DNA of 64,000 nucleotides from JAOUGY01 sp963825585 (lineage in GTDB: Bacteria > Actinomycetota > Acidimicrobiia > Spongiisociales > ZC4RG35), in assembly GCA_963825585.1 (NCBI GenBank), contig CAWGTX010000001.1, forward strand, positions 186,001-250,000. Reading direction: 5' to 3'. The position numbers and the translations under genes are program-made. A model generated the notes under the pieces. That model saw only the letters and a program-made list of their open reading frames with translations. It did not search any database and was not told where the DNA came from. Positions 59,176 to 64,000 of the stretch are shown here, one piece after another; within the stretch, counting starts at the first letter, position 1; each line of letters starts with the position of its first letter.

Positions 59176-59893
59176 ACAGAGGAGGGCGGAGGAGGGCGGA
59201 GGAAGGCGGAGGAGCCGTTCAATGTGGCGCCGGTGGTACGCGAGGGGCTTATTGGCCTCGGCCCGAGACGATTCCCGTTCTCGTCATTACCGGCGGGGGG
59301 TCGAAGGGGGGTCGTCCCCCCTGGGCATCAGGAAGGCGGAGGAGCCGTTCAATGTGGCGCCAGTGGTACGCGAGGGGCTTATTGGCCTCGGCCCGGACGA
59401 TTCCCGTTCCCGCCGGTATTCGTGCAGCGGTTGTGGCGTGCTTGGCCGGGGGTGTGGATGTACTTGCGCTGAGAGTTGCCACGGGTACGACCCGCCGGTT
59501 GAGGGGTCAACGGCGGCCCGGAACCCGGTTTGGGTACGTTCTACATTCTACGTTCTACGTTGTACGCTCTCCACCCCCCGCGGTTATGCCCAGGGGGGAC
59601 GACCCCCCTTCGACCCCCCGCCGGTGCTCGGGGGGACTGCCTGCCCTTCGTTCCGCTGCGTTGATGCCAAGGGGGGACGACCCCCCTTCGACCCCCCGCC
59701 GGTACTGGTCTGGAGTGCGTTCGTGCCTGGCCGGGGGTGTGGCGGCGCTGTGCGTTGGCCGTTGCCACGCCTCCGGCCTCCGGCCTCTGGCTTCCTGCTT
59801 CCTCCGCCTTCCTCTGCCTTCCTCCGCCTTCCTCTGCCCTCTCCTGTCTTTCGGTTTTCCCGACGCCCCAGGATTTCTCTACCATCCTCCCCG
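59176..59893. repeat. Repeat-rich non-coding region between giant gene and nuoE
   Basis: 718 bases without a credible gene. Outer inverted arrays are GGAGGGCGGA units (59179-59216) and CTTCCTCCGC/CTTCCTCTGC units (59798-59838). Inside, an 80-base direct repeat occurs at 59201-59280 and 59331-59409 with one substitution and a short indel. A further palindromic unit with GGGGGGACGACCCCCC occurs in one orientation at 59586-59628 and 59662-59706 and inverted at 59288-59330. A GTTCTAC heptamer pair is near 59545. Confidence 0.75.
59880..59885 (+). promoter_or_regulatory. Putative -10 box (TACCAT) for nuoEFG
   Basis: 8 bases before the nuoE ATG at 59894. It shows that nuoE has its own leaderless-type promoter after separation from nuoD. 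Confidence 0.5.
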
Positions 59894-60541
59894 ATGAGCT
59901 CACAGCCGACCACGCCCGCCGGTAGCCGCTGGCCGGAGGCCACCCAACAGCGCGCCAAAGACATCATCGCCCGGTACCCGCAGAGACGATCGGCGGTGAT
60001 GCCGCTTCTGTACCTGGCCATGAGCGAGGACGGATGGCTCACCGAGGACGGTATGAAGGAAGTGGCCGATTGGGTCGGCATCACCCCGGCCCAGGTGCAG
60101 TCGGTCGCCTCGTTCTACACCATGTACAAGCGGGAACGAACCGGTCGCTACCTCATTTCGGCCTGCACCTCCATATCGTGCATGCTGCTCGGCGGTGACG
60201 ATGTCCTCCACGCCATCGAGGACGAGTCGGGAGTCCCGCACGGCGAAACCGACGACGAAGGTGTGATCTCGGTCGAGCACGCCGAGTGCATCGGTGCCTG
60301 CGGAGGCGCTCCCGCCGTCCAGGTCAACTACGAGCTGATCGAAGGTCTGACCCCGGACAAGGCACGCGAGCTGGTGAGTTGGCTCCGCAAGGGTCGGCCC
60401 GACGTCGTGAACGCCGACGAGATGCAGGAACTGTTCGGCGGGCAACGGTCGTTCGACTGGGCGGTGAAAGAGGAGATGGGAGCGGTCGGACCGTTCCCAG
60501 CCTTCCAGCCGTTCGGCACCACCGGAGGCGAAGCCCGATGA
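59894..60541 (+). CDS. nuoE: NADH-quinone oxidoreductase subunit E
   Basis: 215 residues. The thioredoxin-like 2Fe-2S domain has ligands in ACTSISCML and ECIGACGGAP. It belongs to the NADH-input module with NuoF and NuoG. The C-terminus is about 40 residues longer than in E. coli NuoE (after ELVSWLRKG). The frame is open upstream through the repeat region, but the ATG at 59894 is chosen because NuoE homology begins there and TACCAT is 8 bases upstream. It overlaps nuoF by 4 bases. Confidence 0.94.
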   Translation: MSSQPTTPAGSRWPEATQQRAKDIIARYPQRRSAVMPLLYLAMSEDGWLTEDGMKEVADWVGITPAQVQSVASFYTMYKRERTGRYLISACTSISCMLLGGDDVLHAIEDESGVPHGETDDEGVISVEHAECIGACGGAPAVQVNYELIEGLTPDKARELVSWLRKGRPDVVNADEMQELFGGQRSFDWAVKEEMGAVGPFPAFQPFGTTGGEAR

Positions 60542-61875
60542 CCGACTACCCCCGGGTCATCACCAAACGGATGACCGAACATCCGACCGACTCCCACACC
60601 ATGGCCCGCTACGAGGCCACCGGCGGCTACACGCAGGCGAAGGTGGCGTTGGGCAAGACCCGCGACGAGCTGGTGGAACTGGTGAAGGCCTCCGGTCTGC
60701 TCGGCCGTGGTGGCGCCGGCTTCTCGGCCGGGATGAAGTGGAGCTTCATGGCCCCGGCCCGGCCGTCGTATCTCGTCATCAACGGCGACGAATCCGAGCC
60801 CGGCACGTTCAAGGATCGCCAGCTGCTCGAACGTGACCCCCACCAGATGGTGGAGGGCATCATCATCGCTGCGATCGCCAACGAGGTGCACCACGCCTTC
60901 GTGTACATCCGTGGTGAATACCCCAAACCGGCCCGCCGGGTCCAGCAGGCGGTGGACGCCGCCTACGCCGCCGGATACCTCGGCACGGGCATCTTCGGAT
61001 CCGACTACGACCTCGAGCTCACCGTCCATCTCGGCGGCGGGGCCTACATCTGCGGCGAGGAGACGGCCCTCATCAACTCGCTCGAGGGCCAGCGCGGCGA
61101 GCCCCGCCTCAAGCCGCCGTACTTCCCGGCGGCCAAGGGTCTGTACATGCTGCCGACCATCGTCAACAACGTGGAGACGGTGTCGAACCTGCCCCACATC
61201 CTCGACATGGGCGTCGACGCCTACAAGGCACTAGGCCACGAGGCCGACACCGGCACCTTCATGTTCTCGGTCTCGGGCCATGTGAACAAGCCCGGCAACT
61301 ATGAGCTGCCCCACGGCATCACCTGGCGTGAGCTCATCTACGACATCGCCGGGGGCATGCGCGATGGCCGTGACCTGAAGATGTGGATCCCTGGTGGCGC
61401 GTCAGCCCCGTGGTTCGTCCCAGCCGACCACCTCGACCTCGAGATCACCAAGGACGCAACCGGCAAGGCGTTGTCGATGCTCGGTTCCGGAGCCGTGGTG
61501 GTCATGGACGAAACCACGTGTGTGATCCGTGCCGCCGAACGCCTGGTCCGTTTCTTCGCCCACGAGTCGTGCGGACAGTGCACGCCCTGCCGCGAAGGGA
61601 CCACGTGGCTCGAGATGATCCTGCGCCGTATCGAGAGTGGCCAGGGTCGGGAGATCGACGTGGACCTGCTGCTCGACGTCTCCGACAACATCTCGATCGG
61701 TCTGGCGTGGCCGCCGAAGATGACGACCATCTGTCCGTTGGGTCCGTCGGCGGTGTCACCCATCATCTCCATCTCCAAGTACTTCAAGGACGAGGTCATG
61801 GCCCACATCCATCAGGGCGGCTGCCCGTTGGGGTCGGACCACGGCCATGGCCACGACCACCGAGGGACCGAATGA
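60538..61875 (+). CDS. nuoF: NADH-quinone oxidoreductase subunit F
   Basis: 445 residues. NADH/FMN site motifs LLGRGGAGFSAGMKW and YICGEETALINSLEG are intact, and the N3 4Fe-4S cluster ligands are in SCGQCTPCREG and a later Cys in TTICPLG. It is the site of NADH oxidation. The C-terminus ends in a His-rich tail (SDHGHGHDH) of unknown use, possibly metal-binding. It starts and ends by 4-base overlaps with nuoE and nuoG. Confidence 0.95.
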   Translation: MTDYPRVITKRMTEHPTDSHTMARYEATGGYTQAKVALGKTRDELVELVKASGLLGRGGAGFSAGMKWSFMAPARPSYLVINGDESEPGTFKDRQLLERDPHQMVEGIIIAAIANEVHHAFVYIRGEYPKPARRVQQAVDAAYAAGYLGTGIFGSDYDLELTVHLGGGAYICGEETALINSLEGQRGEPRLKPPYFPAAKGLYMLPTIVNNVETVSNLPHILDMGVDAYKALGHEADTGTFMFSVSGHVNKPGNYELPHGITWRELIYDIAGGMRDGRDLKMWIPGGASAPWFVPADHLDLEITKDATGKALSMLGSGAVVVMDETTCVIRAAERLVRFFAHESCGQCTPCREGTTWLEMILRRIESGQGREIDVDLLLDVSDNISIGLAWPPKMTTICPLGPSAVSPIISISKYFKDEVMAHIHQGGCPLGSDHGHGHDHRGTE

Positions 61876-64000
61876 GCGACATGGTGAAGGTCACGATCGA
61901 CGGCAAGGAAGTCGAGGTCCCCGCCGGCGAGATGCTCATCAAGGCCGCTCAGGACAACGGCACCTACATCCCACGCTTCTGCTGGCACCCCCGGATGACA
62001 CCAGTCGGCATGTGCCGCATGTGCCTGGTCGAGATCCAGACGCCGCGCGGCCCGATGATGATCACCGCCTGCACCAACCCCGTATCCGACGGGATGGTTG
62101 TCGACACCAAGAACGACACCATCAAGAAGGCCCAGGAAGGCGTCCTCGAGTTCCTGCTCGCCAACCATCCCCTCGACTGCCCCGTGTGCGACAAGGGCGG
62201 CGAGTGCCCCCTTCAGGACCAGGCCATCGCCTACGGTCCGGGAGAGTCGCGTTTCGTCGAGGAGAAGCGCCATTACGAGAAGCCGATCCCCATCTCCGAT
62301 CTCGTGCTGCTCGATCGGGAGCGGTGCATCCTCTGCGCCCGCTGTACCCGCTTCTCCGACGAGATCTCGGGCGACCCACTCATCGAGTTCAAGGACCGGG
62401 GCAACGCCACCCAGGTCAACACCTTCCCCGACCTGCCGTTCTCTTCGTACTTCTCGGGTAACACCGTCCAGATCTGCCCGGTGGGTGCCCTCACAGCCTC
62501 GGCCTACCGCTTCCGCGCCCGCCCGTGGGACCTGCGCTCGGTGGAATCGAGTTCGCCGCACGACTCGGCCCAGCCGCGCATTGCCATCCAGGCCTCCCAG
62601 AACGAAGTGCTGCGCTTCATCGGCGTCGACTCCGAGGCCGTCAACCACGGCTGGCTGTCGGACAAGGACCGGTTCGGCTTCGAGTACATCAACTCCGAGG
62701 ACCGGGTCTCGATGCCGCTGGTCCGCGGCGAGGACGGCACCCACCAACCGGTGAGCTGGGCCGAGGCCCTCGACCTGGTGTCGTCACGGTTGTCGGCCAT
62801 CAAGTCGGCCGACGGGGGATCGGCCATCGCTGCTCTCGGCGGGGCCCGCGGAACCAACGAGGACGCCTATGCCCTGTCGAAGTTCATGCGGGTGGCGGTG
62901 GGCTCCAACTCGCTCGACGCCCAGCTCGACGATGGGCTCGACCCGCGCTTCCTGGCCGCCACGGTGGATCGTGGCCTCATCGGTGACCTCGAGCGGGCCA
63001 GGACCATCCTGGTGTGGGGCCCGGACCTCAAGGAAGAGCACCCGACTCTGTATCTGCGGGTTCGTCGCGCTGCGCAGGCGGGAGCGACGCTGGTGGTCGT
63101 GCACCCCCGACGGACCGGTCTGGACGATCGGGCCACGCACCGGCTCAAGTACCGTCCCGGCTCGGGCGCTTCGGAACTGAGCGCCCTTCAGGCCGGTGCC
63201 GGTGCCCACGCCGCCGTACTCGAAGCGCTCGGAACGGGCCCCGTCGTGGCCCTGGTGGGACGCACCGGTTACGCCGATGATCCCCGTCTGGCCGAGGCGG
63301 TGGCGGCCTTCGCTCGCACGCTTCCAGAAGCCGTGATCCTCCCGCTCGCCCGGCGCTCCAACGTGTACGGAGCGCTCGACATGGGCGTCGCCCCCAACCT
63401 GCTCCCTGGCCGGGTGTCGACCACATCGCCTGTCGCCGCCCTCCTCGAGGCCTGGGGTGAGCTCCCCACCGGCCCCGGCCGGGACTGTGCCGGCATCATC
63501 GAAGCGGCCAAGGAAGGCGACGTGAGCGGAGTCATCCTGATGGGCTCCGACCCCGTCCGAGACATGCCCGACGGTGCATCGGCGGCCCTGGCGCTGGAAC
63601 GGGCCTCGTTCGTCGTTGCCATCGATCAGTTCCTCACCGACTCGTCCCGACTCGCCGACGTGGTGCTCCCCGCCGACGGCTTCACCGAGAAGGACGGGAC
63701 CGTGACCAACCTCGAGGGCCGGGTCCAGAAGGTGAACCAGATCGCTCCGGGAGCCGGGCAGAGCCGTCCCGATTGGTCGATCCTCGACGACATCGCCCGT
63801 CGTATGGGCGTGGACCTGGGCCTGCACTCCGCTGAGGCGATCAACAAGGAGATCGCCGCCGTCGCTCCCGCCTACACCGGCGTCACCTGGGACCTGCTCG
63901 ACTGGGACGAGCGGGACGGCGCCGTGGTGCCCTATGGAGATGCCACCCAGCCGCTCGTGCACGTTCCGGCCGATACCCCCGGGACCTTGGCAGCCGCCGA
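61872..64000 (+). CDS. nuoG: NADH-quinone oxidoreductase subunit G, 3' end beyond window
   Basis: About 709 residues visible. The 2Fe-2S ferredoxin domain (FCWHPRMTPVGMCRMCLVE), the His/Cys cluster region (HPLDCPVCDKGGECPLQD) and a 4Fe-4S domain (ERCILCARCTRFSDE, VQICPVGAL) are complete. A molybdopterin-oxidoreductase-like domain follows (GGARGTNEDAYALSKFMR, VILMGSDPVRDMPDG), enzymatically inactive in complex I. ATG overlaps the nuoF stop. The rest of nuo presumably follows outside. Confidence 0.94.
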   Translation, partial: MSDMVKVTIDGKEVEVPAGEMLIKAAQDNGTYIPRFCWHPRMTPVGMCRMCLVEIQTPRGPMMITACTNPVSDGMVVDTKNDTIKKAQEGVLEFLLANHPLDCPVCDKGGECPLQDQAIAYGPGESRFVEEKRHYEKPIPISDLVLLDRERCILCARCTRFSDEISGDPLIEFKDRGNATQVNTFPDLPFSSYFSGNTVQICPVGALTASAYRFRARPWDLRSVESSSPHDSAQPRIAIQASQNEVLRFIGVDSEAVNHGWLSDKDRFGFEYINSEDRVSMPLVRGEDGTHQPVSWAEALDLVSSRLSAIKSADGGSAIAALGGARGTNEDAYALSKFMRVAVGSNSLDAQLDDGLDPRFLAATVDRGLIGDLERARTILVWGPDLKEEHPTLYLRVRRAAQAGATLVVVHPRRTGLDDRATHRLKYRPGSGASELSALQAGAGAHAAVLEALGTGPVVALVGRTGYADDPRLAEAVAAFARTLPEAVILPLARRSNVYGALDMGVAPNLLPGRVSTTSPVAALLEAWGELPTGPGRDCAGIIEAAKEGDVSGVILMGSDPVRDMPDGASAALALERASFVVAIDQFLTDSSRLADVVLPADGFTEKDGTVTNLEGRVQKVNQIAPGAGQSRPDWSILDDIARRMGVDLGLHSAEAINKEIAAVAPAYTGVTWDLLDWDERDGAVVPYGDATQPLVHVPADTPGTLAAA

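Noticed and set aside
59222..59893. Long N-terminal extension of NuoE read through the repeat region
   Set aside because: The frame is open but encodes repetitive Arg/Pro-rich sequence; NuoE homology and a promoter box start at 59894.

Overview
The window is GC-rich, densely coded chromosomal DNA from a high-GC actinobacterium. I infer the class Acidimicrobiia or a close relative. The evidence is a mycothiol glycosyltransferase (MshA) followed by a YbjN protein, an RsiG/AmfC-type anti-sigma factor, a large 180-kDa-class NAD-glutamate dehydrogenase, Rex, a geranylgeranyl-reductase-type flavoprotein and a menaquinone-style respiratory chain. No rRNA, tRNA, CRISPR array, transposase or phage gene was found.

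Layout. 1-8.2 kb holds housekeeping genes: an unknown protein cut by the window edge, a ClpP-type protease divergent from an SRPBCC/ArsR pair sharing two operator palindromes, a MoaD-like/membrane fusion, an M23 cell-wall hydrolase, RsiG-like, asparaginase II, an acyltransferase, mshA and ybjN. 8.2-11.6 kb holds a DnaA-box-like cluster, a secreted CAP protein, a Clp1/Grc3-type P-loop kinase, a SAM hydrolase and a glutaredoxin-like protein. 11.8-21.4 kb is a respiratory island. One strand has a heme-copper-oxidase subunit I homologue that has lost its metal-ligand histidines, plus two anchored cytochromes c. The other strand has a cytochrome bc complex: membrane protein, double-cluster ferredoxin, split cytochrome b, Rieske, diheme cytochrome c, membrane protein. 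Three of these proteins share a small N-terminal helical module. 21.8-29.3 kb holds Rex, the flavoprotein, a LiaF-like protein, a histidine kinase and nuoABCD.

29.3-59.9 kb is a block of about 30 kb between nuoD and nuoE. It carries a DUF4173-type membrane protein, the giant glutamate dehydrogenase, a lone receiver protein, an unknown small protein, a histidine kinase and a gene of about 21 kb. That gene encodes a cell-surface protein of about 7,000 residues: SBBP propeller, CSLREA and parallel beta-helix domains, about 30 tandem cadherin-like repeats, a C-terminal membrane helix and an SH3-like tail. Its last 4.4 kb is broken by three single-base insertions. nuoEFG resumes at 59.9 kb and runs off the window edge.

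Two themes recur. First, at least twelve genes start 6-8 bases after a TANNNT hexamer with no Shine-Dalgarno sequence, which points to widespread leaderless transcription. Second, several intergenic spaces carry short tandem repeats (7-10 bp units), often as inverted pairs that bracket a short non-coding segment; the repeat unit often differs from one space to the next. All assignments are from reading the sequence; no database search was run.
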